Made by a program: the position numbers and the translations under genes. Positions 36,864 through 47,390 of a stretch of DNA of 64,000 bases are shown one piece after another (positions within the stretch are counted from its first letter, which is position 1; each line of letters begins with the position of its first letter). A model generated the notes under the pieces. The model had not been told where the DNA came from. It saw only the letters and a program-made list of their open reading frames with translations, and searched no databases. The DNA comes from Varroa destructor (Eukaryota > Arthropoda > Arachnida > Mesostigmata > Varroidae). The stretch lies in assembly GCF_002443255.2 (NCBI RefSeq), contig NW_019211458.1:26688485-26752484 (forward strand). The letters run 5' to 3'.

Positions 36864-37157
36864 TCAAACAAAACGGGTCCGGCTGTACTCGAACAAAACT
36901 ATCTTCAGTAGTATAAATACTACTATTCCAATCGCTTTAACCAGAACCAAAAGAAACATCCGTGCGCCTACCGTTTTAGTATTGGCGTCGTGTTGAAAAG
37001 TAGTGCATTGCATCTTTAGATCTAAGTGGCGCCAGTTATCGCTTGGATCAGTGAAAAGGAGCCAGTTTTTCAGGACGCTCAATTGACAATCGCACACGTC
37101 CCGAAACAGCATTCTATATAGAAGTGAACTATGTTTGATAAACTTTATATAGACAAT
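36864..37157 (-). CDS. Terminal exon of a membrane protein, possible chemoreceptor
   Basis: The frame is open from an in-frame TAA just upstream of 37157 to TGA at 36864. Inside it, TATATAG acts as a possible acceptor directly before ATG 37112. The 82 residues from that ATG begin with a Cys/Leu/Trp-containing amphipathic part (two Cys at 7 and 9, W-L-L-F at 17-20). They then have a hydrophilic link and a strong membrane segment at about residues 52-74 (M-F-L-L-V-L-V-K-A-I-G-I-V-V-F-I-L-L-K-I-V-L-F), then E-Y and a short basic tail. A single C-terminal helix followed by an aromatic and a few basic residues is how many arthropod gustatory receptor last exons look. The diagnostic TY-x5-QF is not intact. 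A perfect 8-bp inverted repeat (36907-36924) lies inside the helix codons. Confidence 0.3.
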   Translation of the reverse strand: MVYIKFIKHSSLLYRMLFRDVCDCQLSVLKNWLLFTDPSDNWRHLDLKMQCTTFQHDANTKTVGARMFLLVLVKAIGIVVFILLKIVLFEYSRTRFV

Positions 37158-40100
37158 TTATTTGTATGTTTTCTTAAAAGAGGAAAGACTAAGAGACAGG
37201 CCTGTTTAAACGCAGATAGATATTATTAATAAATATGGTTACAATAAACGCCGAAATATCAGTCCAGGACTGTTTCAGCACAAGGTATTGTTTTTTTTTC
37301 TTCAAAGATTAGCACCTGCGCGGTGTTACCACCACTAGGGCTAACCTGGGTCAGCCGAGCAGAATCTCACGTGCTCCAATGCTGCAGAGATGAACCGACA
37401 ACCAGGTCAGAATTCAATGAGTGTGCAAGAGCCGTGAGGGAACGTTTGATAGGCAGACGGTCTTAATTTTTATGGATGCTGAATACACAGACGATGTCCA
37501 CTGTTCTGCATATTATACGAGTGTAAGTCCGCATATTGATGATACGGCGAAACATTGAACGCTTCGTTATTCTTGGCCTTACCTAGGAAAGCGGTACATA
37601 ATTAAAATCATCCGTTTCTTTAATAAAAAAATAAACTAATATACGAATTTAAAGCACTTTTAGAAGATCGTACTCTGTTACTCGCAAATTAGGAGCACAT
37701 AGACATACACTATCGCTACAGCGTTAACGGTCTTAAGCGGTCAGCGTTTTTTGTGCGTATCGAATAAATTTTTTTTTTTGATTTAGAGTCAGATGCTCTA
37801 ATTGAAACCCGCTCGTTTTGGCCCTAATTTCCCTTCATGAGTTTTTATCATCGACATTAGCGTATTCCCCTATATATTTAGGCATTCTGAAGCAATTTAA
37901 ATGTGTACAAATGTAAAAAAGAAGAAGCTGAATTCACAAGATGTGCATTGTGAGCGTAAATGAAAAATGCCATACAGAAAAAATACAACGTACGTTTGTT
38001 ATATTTTTTACCAAAAAACTAAAAAGACAAATGGCGGTTAGGCTATACTGAAAACACCATTCAGCTGTTTCCAATGTAGCTTTGCGGTACTAGTATAAAC
38101 ACTCATTAATATTGGGCTAATAGCTCTATATTCTACTGTTATCAACCTGTAAAAACGGTCCTTTTATGTTATGGCCATTGAATTTTTGCATGCATATGCA
38201 TATGACTAAGAACAATGTAATGGTTCTATAACTATTTACCTAAAGAAGGAATTTGTTAGGAAAATAGAAAAAAAAAGAAAAGAAAAAATTTGTTGAAAAA
38301 TATTAATTCAAATAGTATGCTCTATATGTGACGAATTATAATCTCAATTTATAAGAATATAATATATTGTTGAATTATTTTGATTTTTCTAAATGCGAGC
38401 ATAACACCGCAAATTATGAAAGAAGAATTTTAATGTCGTTTTTGCTATTTTAATAATTAATTGAGGAATGCGTTAGAAACTTTTTTACTATCGAAGGATT
38501 TCTTTGATAAATTTTTGCTTTAATTGGGGAGAATATCTTTTAAATAATTATTTTACCAACTAACTTATTCTGTGCCACTAGTGCACATCTCGAAATCTCT
38601 GGAAACTTTTCAATGGTTACTAATGGAATCAACGTTCGATAAAGCGTCGATTTAATGAGTAACCGTCTCTTTTTCTGATGGTGGTATTTTGATGATAGCA
38701 AGTAAAACATCATTCCGTAAAGCGAGCCTGCGCAATACTTTCAATTATTCTTACTGAAGTGGTATCCATGTAGCGCCAGCGGGTCGCTCATCGTTCCATT
38801 TGCGTAAAATTCTTATCACCAACAAACCATGACATTTTTTTGTATATATCTTTACTCGTACATGTTTATTTTCAAGATTTATTATTTACTGCATATAGAA
38901 AAATTTGCCGAGCTAATTGTTACGCGTAGCTTATTATGGTCTATGCGGTAGGAAACGACAAAATTCTCTTTTTGCTACATCTGTGTGTAAGCATACCCAA
39001 ATACCGTCGAATAATTGTGTTTATGTTAGTTTTCGATAAGGATTTTCGTTACATAACACGAAGTTGACACGAACACATGGTGAAGTTGTTAGCTAGAATT
39101 TTTCTTACTAAAAGAGTTTACTCCAGCAAACTGACGATCTTGAGTTATTTTAAGCTTCTTCGCTCAATCAATTACCAAATGTAGGCAGTAAACTAATAAA
39201 TTTATACATAATCTATATGTTCACGTTATTTACATAATTTTCCTGTACTTTGATGTAATGATTGTACAATAGCATAATGTCGGCATAATTTCGAGTGTAT
39301 ATGTCACGATAAATTCATATTATATACAACGGTCTTCAATGTAGACGTCTATAAGTTTAATATAACTATATATTATAAATATAAAAAAACAAAATAAAAA
39401 AACAAATAAAGTTAAGAATTTCGAATCTTAAGAGGTTCGTTTCCGAAGGCAGTATCCGCCTAGAAACTTAGATCAAATTGTAATCATGTAAATACACCAA
39501 TTATTAGATTTGAAAACTATCTTAGAAGTCTTAAAAATCACTTTAAACATGCTAAATGTTACGTAAAAATTTAATATAGATTTAGAACTTAACTCGATTT
39601 CTGTTATTTTCTTTTTTCTTTTGTAGTTTCAAGTTAAGTTCTTAGTATCATCGTTCCTATTTGAATAAAGTTGTCGTCTGTCGCCTCGGATTGAACAAAA
39701 AGTAATCGATTTCAATTAAACTTCCTAAACCTACGTCGGATTTGTGCACTGTTATTTGCTGAATTAATTTCAGTTAGTTTAGTTTAAAAAACATGTAATT
39801 TGCTCCAGCAGTCGTTAATTTTCTACTCAACAGCACACAAGATATTTGGTAGTCCGGAACCCATTCTATCTAATCTAGCCCATCTTACAAGTGTCCTAAA
39901 CTAGATTTTTAAGGATCACTACTTGATACTTTGTACACACATGAAAATCAAGCAAAGATCGATAATTTAATAAGACAAAGCGTCAAGGAAGTAATTTAAT
40001 AAAGGAATAACAAGGAAGAATGTTTTTTCGATTATCTCAAATAGAATCAAATAGAAATCTCAAAAAAAAAGCAAAAATAAAAACCAAGTGACAGAAAAAT

Positions 40101-40647
40101 CAATTATAGACGTGATCGCTTGGCTTGTTTTTGGTCGAGATGAAGATCTGTTGTTGGCAAAACCATATCTTCGATCAGGGCTCATGTTGTGAATCTGTAA
40201 GTCAGATGTGAAGGAGGCGGTATACCACCAAACTGTTGTGTGACTGTAGATAAAGTGTTTAAAGAAGAACCGTACGTTTAGCGAGATGGTGTACCAACTC
40301 AAGCTAATCGGCAGCAAGTTCAGGCTTGAGTCCTTGAGAAGTTAAGCATGTTAAGGGACGTCGCAAAGAAAAATTTCGAAATGAGCTGTGGTGGATTTCC
40401 TTCGTAAAAGCTATAATATAGAGGAAGGGAAAAGTACGTCGAATAAACATGCATGTTGAGTTTCGACGCTTCTAGAACATGCAAAATTTTCAGAGAATCG
40501 TCTGCCCTTAATATGTATACATGTATACACACATATGCATGGTGTATTGAACAAGTTTTAGCATATTACTAAAATGTCACAAGCAACACCCTAGAGGTTA
40601 TTACATGTGTAATGGCCGTCTTTAGAAGACAGCGAAAATTTGGGACC

Positions 40648-40650
<3 letters not shown>
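37158..40650. other. Very AT-rich, no supportable gene
   Basis: Stop codons are dense in all frames between 37.2 and 40 kb. Minus-strand frames at 40060-40532 are adjacent but in different phases, rich in aromatic and hydrophobic residues, and unrecognised. An alternating TGCATGCATATGCATATG word lies near 38187-38204. Confidence 0.5.

Positions 40651-40678
<28 letters not shown>
40651..40678. repeat. AT dinucleotide microsatellite, 14 units
   Basis: A 28-base perfect A/T alternation, read directly. Confidence 0.95.
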
Positions 40679-42388
40679 CTAATATACATAATAAGTATAA
40701 ATTACAATGGCCTATATGATTAAGGATAATTTACTAAACATGCCAGGCATGTGTACTGAGAAGTCTATAAATGAACGTGTATTTTTTATGTATGTAGTAA
40801 TCTACAATTGCCAGCAACCGTAGGCACACCAAAGAAGAACAGGGTTACCATTTTCAAGAAAGGTTGACAGAAGGTGAGTGTCTCAAGGAAAAAGTGCCAC
40901 TAAGCCTTGATGCTAATTTAAATCGTCGTATATGTTTCATATGAAACGTTTAGAGGTACTAATTCTTATCTTCACCAGGATCTAATCAATATATTTCGCG
41001 ATTGTCAAGCATTAAGAATCATGACCTAAGAATCGTTCCGTAACGATTAGGGCATCAAAATCATAATCAACGTTTAATTCGAATTGGGAGATCAATGATA
41101 ACCCGAATGCATATTTGAATCTTGGTGAGTCATCTTGTTATTGTTCTGATGGATTCCGTATCTGGTTATGTTCTTGATCCGAAAAGCTCATATTTTACCA
41201 CGTAAGGTCATCAAGCTATTTAAAAAGGGACTCATGTTTCGCTATTGTATTCTTACTTTTCCTTAAGAACCTCGCAGAAGAATGATTGCGTGTATTTTCT
41301 GAAAGCTTAATTTTTATTATTTTTAAATATACGAGCTAAGAGTTTCTATATCTTGAGAACATTGTTTAGAATGCCAAATACATACCTCGACGACAATCGC
41401 TAGGCGAGCGATGACTAGAATCTCCCTTTTTTGATCCTGGGTCTCGTCGACTCGGTCATTTAGAAAAGATACACACATTGTGTACACGTACGACACATTA
41501 TAATTTTACCCAAATAAACACTTCGATTTCGACACTTGGTATTGTTATTAAGCATTTTAATACATATATAATGCACTATATATTTTTGTAAATTTAAGCA
41601 AGGCTACAATTTTTATCTTTGACAAATAAAATCCCTTCGTTTTACCGCTTGAAATAACTAATTCTGCGTAGGCAATTTTAGCAAACATATTCCAACTATA
41701 TGAAGCTACTTCTCATAATTCGTACTACACCCTAAAATTGGCCTCGATCCAACGATCCTGGATAAAAGTCTGCTTCGAACAAATAAACTTTTCACAAGCA
41801 GTTAATTTAGATTAGTTTGTGGCAGTGGGAAAGCTAGGTTGGCAGTCGGTCCAGAAACAGCTTGATCTATTCTGCCAGCAAAAATGATCGATGATAACTT
41901 TTAGGCCATTTAGGCTAAAAAGAAGCTTACATGCATAAAATCTGCTATAATCGAACATTACTAAGCATTTACCCTCAATGATGTTGTTGATTGGCACTTA
42001 GCATGCATTTACGATCAGCAAAAATAGGAGGGGCGTTACATTGACCTAAGCTATCCATAACTGGTGAAAGTGTCACCGTTGCTGTTCGAACAACTTTTTA
42101 TCCAGCGGCGATTGTTGTCCTTGTGATAACGGTACCGACTACGATTGACGCAGAAGTGGCCAGAACGGAAGGGCTCACAACTGATGTATTAGCACTGAGC
42201 TCCAGCATTACAGAGTCGAAAGATAACGGTGCCCGAACCACTATTGCTATCGGAACATCAATCAAACGGCCGCAACTAGCCCCATAAAAAAAAGCCAACT
42301 ACAACAGAGAAAATCGCGGCCGATTCAACAAAAACAGCAGTGACGATAGCGACAAGCCAAGTGAAAAATCACAGTGAGCAATGATTCT
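40679..42388. other. AT-rich, no supportable gene
   Basis: Only short frames are open. The minus-strand frame at 42098-42298 (Ser/Val/Thr/Ile-rich) has no start context or motif. Confidence 0.5.
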
Positions 42389-42779
42389 TTAACGATGGCG
42401 GTCAATATTGCAATGCAAGATTCGCGGATACCGAAGAAACTGCAGGCGCAACATCAGCAGCTCGATAAACTCACGCGAGAATCCGGTCTGAGCTAGGTTT
42501 GTTAATTTATTCAGCGCTAAGGTATCGAAAAAGACTGGAAGAAATATAAATATAAAGGACTTATACGACAATCTGCTTGAGTTTGCTAACGGCACAGGGC
42601 GTTGTTGGGTCACTGTTGATGAGCAGAACGCGAACGTTTTTTGCATATTGTAAACTACAATATGTCCAGGTATCCAGGTGTATAACATTTGCATAGATAT
42701 TGGGTGTTGGCTTTGTCTCGTGTCAGTCACAAGTTGAACCCGTACCTCAGATGGAATATTGTCCTCGCCCAAATCACTC
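42389..42779 (-). pseudogene. Unrecognised two-exon gene or frameshifted remnant
   Basis: A T-rich acceptor (ATTTTTTTGTAG) is followed from 42779 by a frame reading S-D-L-G-E-D-N-I-P-S-E-V-R-V-Q-L. Around 42695-42705 the better-looking reading moves to the -1 frame, which gives P-N-I-Y-A-N-V-I-H-L-D-T-W-T-Y-C and then N-V-R-V-L-L-I-N-S-D. That second frame reaches a donor-like GTATAAG at 42566. A 79-base intron would end in CTCAG at 42488, joining in phase 0 to T-G-F-S-R-E-F-I-E-L-L and a TAA at 42389. The first frame alone is also open to the same stop (127 residues), so the switch may be imaginary. A real one-base change would make this a pseudogene or an assembly error. No family is recognised. 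Confidence 0.22.
42644..42664. repeat. Perfect hairpin, 9-bp arms, 3-base loop
   Basis: CATATTGTA and TACAATATG separated by AAC. It lies inside the 42.4-42.8 kb minus-strand frame. Confidence 0.85.
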
Positions 42780-45416
42780 CTACAAAAAAATTAACGGAAA
42801 TAAAAAATCTATATTATATCCACTGATATTCCAGAAAAATCGTTCATAAACTTTCAGAATTCAACACTTTGAAGTACTTCAATTATAGGAGAGGTACAAG
42901 AATGTCCAACTTATCTTGCATAAAAATTCATTTAGCAACTGAGGAAGTTAACCTATGAATTCCGCCCGCTTAATCGGAACTGGAAATTGCGGCCCTGTAG
43001 TTTCTTTCTGATGCCCCGTATACATTTATCAGAATTTAACAGAAACGACACAGTTACAAAGCATTTGTTAGAAAGAAAATTCAAACTGTTGCGTCCAATC
43101 TGATATTTGAAGATGGAGCAAGTATACATAGAACAAAGTGACATACTGTTTCAAATAAAATATTCTAGGATGGACGACCCTTATAGGTGCATGCACTCAG
43201 AAAACGAGACTACCCGAGCCAGCCAGCAGGACTAATTCTGAGACTAATTGGAAGAGTTGTGCACCGAAAAAAAAATAATGATAAACAAAAGATGTACTTC
43301 AATAAAAAATCTTGAAATAAACCTTTTTCAATTACCCTGTTAGAAAAATGATTAATGCGGTAAGAAATACGTACTGCACCACTAGAAAACGGAAATACTA
43401 GGTTAACAGCATTGGATATCGTACAGGATAACTAGCAGGGTAAGGCTGAAGCTATGGGTCATCGAGAACATACCTTTGAAAAAGGCGTAACGTAGATGTA
43501 CACGTACGTATAGAAACTTTCCCTATTCTATATACTGGTCGAATTCTATAATTTATGTCAGACTTCACACTCCATCTGATGTTAAATGTCATCCAGATTT
43601 GAAAACTGAGTTTCGATTATTACCCACCTTAAACATTGTTGCCTATACTACAATATAAATTGTAGTAGTCAAGTTATGTAAATAACGAAAGCGGCATCAG
43701 ACGGCGGCCACGGTGCACGAAGGATTGTTTGCCCTTTCAATTTCTCCGGACCAACTATCTTGTTCTCTTTATTTGTCTGCCTTCTCAAATTTTAATGAAA
43801 TCTCGGTCACCAGCTACTACTCGGAGGGTTGGAACAATCTTGAAGGGTCGTAACTGCTAGTGGAATTAGTTGCATTAGTAAAAACCCAACTATGCAATAG
43901 TACAATTAGAATGCAGATATGTCGAGAACAAAAAATTTACGTACCTTGCATTGCACAGTGCCTGCTTTAGCCACGGTTACCGCCTTTGGCTCCGTAAGTT
44001 CTTCTCGTTAAGCGAGATAACGCAAAATGTGGTAGGCTTGATTTATTCCTAAGGAATCCAAATGAACTGTCTGCACAACGGAGTTCGCAGCCGTTGAACG
44101 CTCTCCACGAGCTGTGGGTATTAGCCACTCTATAGAATCAACCTGGTTACGAACGTGTAAACCGTACGGGGCGGAGATTAACGAACTAACGAATTTTTGT
44201 GTACTATTAAATTAACTCACCAAGAAATTTTCTATATTAGAAAACGAAAAAATCGAATTAGGTCATTTGGGTAACCTTAAGAGCAATGACAGCCTAGGCT
44301 CACGTTGCCGAATATTCCGACTGAATCAGTGCCTCGATTCCCTTTCTACGTAGCCTATGGAACATTATCGCCGCCGGAGACTAGTAGTCTTAAACTTAAT
44401 AAATGACCTCTAGTTACGTGTCGTAATAAGCGGCCTAAACATGAGCGTATTTAAAGTAGGTTACACAAGGCTTGTAGAAATAGTAGTAGTGGTACTTAAA
44501 AGGTTTTAGTAGCCAAATTTGTTAATGCTTCTGCTACCCTGGCATTGCGGTTACTACGTTCCGTGAACTCGGCGTGGTTATTTTCGTCCCCGCGCAACTG
44601 TCATCTAGAGTACTAGTGGCTCATTGACAACCAGACAAGCGCGTACGTTTGGTAAAAGGATGGGATAACAGGGATGGCCGGAGGCGCGGAAGGTGATAAG
44701 CGATACGGGCTGGGGTACCTCTTCTTGATGTATCGGGAACCTGGGACCCAGTTGGCCTCTCGGCCAGCGTCCTGGCCTGCCTTCTAGCCTGCTCGTGGTA
44801 CGGCGTACTCCCTTTCCTTCTAGGCAAGACCTCTAGTCGAATCTCTTCACAGAGTTCCCTCTCTCACGACGCCGTCCACGTGTCGCTTCTGATGGCGGGA
44901 CCGACAAGCACTAGTTTTCAGACAGTTCAGTCTCCTGAAGGTTCAGTCTCGAGAATAATCTCGATGGAATGCGATGTCTACCTGAAATGATTTGAGGAAA
45001 CGCCGAAGGTGCAAGTAGAGACCGCACGAAATCAAACGCTGGAGCAACAAGCGTGAAAGGAAGCCAGTCGTATGTCTACGAATTACGACAATTAAATTAC
45101 GGAATCCTTGTTGTTCAGCTTAGTAGTAATAAGGATAGCTTCTACCGTTAAGGAAGTGATATATCGAAACTTACTTAAAACTTGCCATGCTTAAGTGTCT
45201 ACTACACATGAAACCTGTTTCGATTGAATTTTTGTTGCGTTTGTGTCTCACAAATCTTTCTTGCTAGCTTTGTTTTTGTGAACGTTTGTGATCAGCTTCG
45301 AGTAAAATCGACCCACCTTCTAGCCACAAGTGCAATCATAATCATCCGCAAATGATAACGAACTTATCAAGGACTAACCAAAGACGTAATATATGTCAAA
45401 CATTGAAATAGTATTA
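42780..45416. other. No supportable gene
   Basis: AT-rich to 43.7 kb, then somewhat GC-richer to 45.1 kb. Short frames only. A perfect hairpin lies at 43646-43667. Confidence 0.5.
43646..43667. repeat. Perfect hairpin, 9-bp arms, 4-base loop
   Basis: TACTACAAT and ATTGTAGTA around ATAA. No coding frame explains it. Confidence 0.85.
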
Positions 45417-45755
45417 TTACCCAACGAACCCGTGGCTTTTCACTAGTGGAGTATGCGCATTGAAAAGCGCTGCATAACAATTTATTCCGAGGTGCGTCAA
45501 ACGATGAAATACGCTGAGGAAAAGTACAGTGCAACGTTCTTTTCTATGCTGGAATACGTTGTTACAAGGTAGTAGTTTTACACACACATCAAGTAGTTCT
45601 GCAAGACGATAGCGCTCCTCGTTGGTCTTTGAGAGCGCAGACAGGCTGACAATCCTAGTGGCCAAGAGAAGGATATCTTTAAGGAGAGCTGTCGGTTGAT
45701 TGCGCTGGTAAGTTACATCGTTCAGCAGGTCTTGGCTTGTGAAACAATGCCGTAG
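45417..45755 (-). CDS. Unrecognised helical C-terminal exon candidate
   Basis: The frame is open from a TAG ending at 45756, which could itself end a splice acceptor (GTGGTAG), to TAA at 45417: 112 residues. The first two thirds are rich in Leu, Ala, Lys, Glu and Arg with regular hydrophobic spacing (for example L-L-K-D-I-L-L-L-A-T-R, then N-E-E-R-Y-R-L-A-E-L-L-D-V-C-V-K-L-L), suggesting paired alpha helices. The tail is aromatic and His/Cys-containing. No ATG suits a start, so it would be a last exon. It lies downstream on the same strand of the frame at 45679-46230, overlaps its end in another phase, and could be its continuation after a frameshift or short intron. Family not recognised. 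Confidence 0.25.
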   Translation of the reverse strand, partial: LRHCFTSQDLLNDVTYQRNQPTALLKDILLLATRIVSLSALSKTNEERYRLAELLDVCVKLLPCNNVFQHRKERCTVLFLSVFHRLTHLGINCYAALFNAHTPLVKSHGFVG

Positions 45756-46230
45756 CTACCACAAAACTCATTACAGAAGTAGTATAACATGTATATAAAA
45801 CTAGATGAAATTTTTGTATGACTAAAATACATGTTTCGCTGATGTTTGTCGACAATTGAGGGACATTTATAATGACAAATCTAGCCGATAGCTCGTGAAG
45901 CCTACAATGCTGATTGCGTGGAGACGAAGTTTCGGAGAAGATTATGTCCGTTTCGATAAAGGCCGCCGTGGAGTACTGTATTTGGCAAAGACAAAACCTT
46001 ATAATTTCTTTGAAAAAACGTCTATTCATTCCGTCCATTAATCAGAAATACTTGCATTTTGTTTTCGAAATGCCGTTTGCTTTCCGAGCGATAAAGGCTT
46101 GTTCTATCCTCAAGTCACGGCTTTCTACAATAACTCAATAATATAACAGAGCTGCCTGTTTTTCCAAGGCCACTCTGGACACGTCCTGTAAACCTTTGTA
46201 GTGTTTTAAATGGCATGTGCTTTTTTTATA
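45679..46230 (-). pseudogene. 184-codon frame broken only by two TGA codons
   Basis: Reading down the minus strand from TAT at 46230, one frame runs to TAA/TAG-free sequence as far as the stop at 45679, except for TGA at 46137-46135 and at 46044-46042. The first section (V-S-R-V-A-L-E-K-Q-A-A-L-L-Y-Y) and the section between the TGAs (V-E-S-R-D-L-R-I-E-Q-A-F-I-A-R-K) look like charged helices. After the second TGA comes an ATG and 119 further residues. The breaks could be Trp codons mutated from TGG, which would fit a decayed gene, or the whole frame may be chance in AT-rich DNA. No family is recognised. Confidence 0.15.
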
Positions 46231-47101
46231 ATAATTATTATTTATAACTATAAATATCTTCTTCATAAAACTATGAATTATCTACATAATATTTCTATAT
46301 ATTCTCGAGCCACGAGTAGGTGCGATTATTTGTAATTTTCATCCCAAAAGAATAGTTTTTTCAAAACAAAATTGCAACTTATTCGTGTTCGTAGTAAGAG
46401 CGGAGATTAGTTGTTATCGGATGATTTCGTGCTAGACGAGCTGCACTGAAATTACAAACGTTCCGTCCAAATCGACGGTCTAAGCTCTTTTCGATCTTTG
46501 CAACCTCCAAAGACTTCCCAAATCCTAAGCTTATTTCGACGGGGACCATCTGTTAAAGAAACGGTAAAAGAAACCGGTAAAAGCGCACAAATACCAACTT
46601 CATGATAGTAGTATTGAAAGTAATTTATCATGAGACGTTCGGAGGCTTAAGACAGTCAGACAACTTTTGAGACCCAAAAATGGGTTTCGGATCTTCTAAG
46701 CCTCTTCGGAAGGAAGGACGGACACTCTGACCGAAAACACATTTATGTATGCAGTGTGTTTAAGCTAAACCTCGGCGAATTTAGATATAGCAAGGTGACT
46801 ATTAAAAAGTTAAGAATATGAGGTTTTAAAAAATAGTTTGCCTCTGAATGCTGCGTGCGGCGAAAAAACACACTAATAAAAATTGTCATTATAGAACAAT
46901 TCCGTTCAAATACCTGATCTTATTTAAATACAGCACATTAATCCTCTCGATCCTGTCTTGCGTTCAGACTTTACGGTTTACCTTGTGTACTCTTTTCAGC
47001 TAATCTGTTTCTTCATTTTTCTTTTAACGACAAGCAAAACAGATGTATGTTAGGGTGTGTATTACAGAAACCCCAATGTTGGCTAATATTTTTCAGTCTT
47101 A

Positions 47102-47148
47102 TGCTGAAACTTATCAAAGCTTCGCCTCAGCTTTGATAAGTTTCAGCA
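47102..47148. repeat. Perfect hairpin, 20-bp arms, 7-base loop
   Basis: The left arm 47102-47121 (TGCTGAAACTTATCAAAGCT) is perfectly complementary to the right arm 47129-47148 around TCGCCTC. There is no open frame across it and no flanking repeat copy noticed. The arms are too short for a normal MITE. The perfect pairing and tiny loop are shorter and more perfect than a typical animal pre-miRNA, which normally has mismatches. Confidence 0.95.
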
Positions 47149-47348
47149 AGCATTGTAGGAAATGGTGTCATTAAAATCCTTACATCGTATTCAACCCCAC
47201 CTGAATGTAAACACCAAGTGAGCGATTGCCCCGTATCAGATCCGGTGTACTGTATTTCAATAGGTCTTGAGCTGTTCTGGGAACAAGACTAGCAAGACGA
47301 AGCATACACTGCTGCTCTATCTGAGGGTGTTCACTGTGCATCTTTATG

Positions 47349-47390
47349 GATGTTTGTTTAGTACTTGATAAAAAGTACTAAACAAACATC
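47349..47390. repeat. Perfect hairpin, 18-bp arms, 6-base loop
   Basis: The left arm 47349-47366 (GATGTTTGTTTAGTACTT) pairs perfectly with 47373-47390 around GATAAA. It lies about 200 bases from the 47.1-kb hairpin but shares no sequence with it. Confidence 0.95.

Noticed and set aside
40060..40532. Adjacent minus-strand frames that might form one gene
   Set aside because: They are in different phases with no usable donor/acceptor pair at the junction, and aromatic-rich residues follow simply from T-rich DNA.
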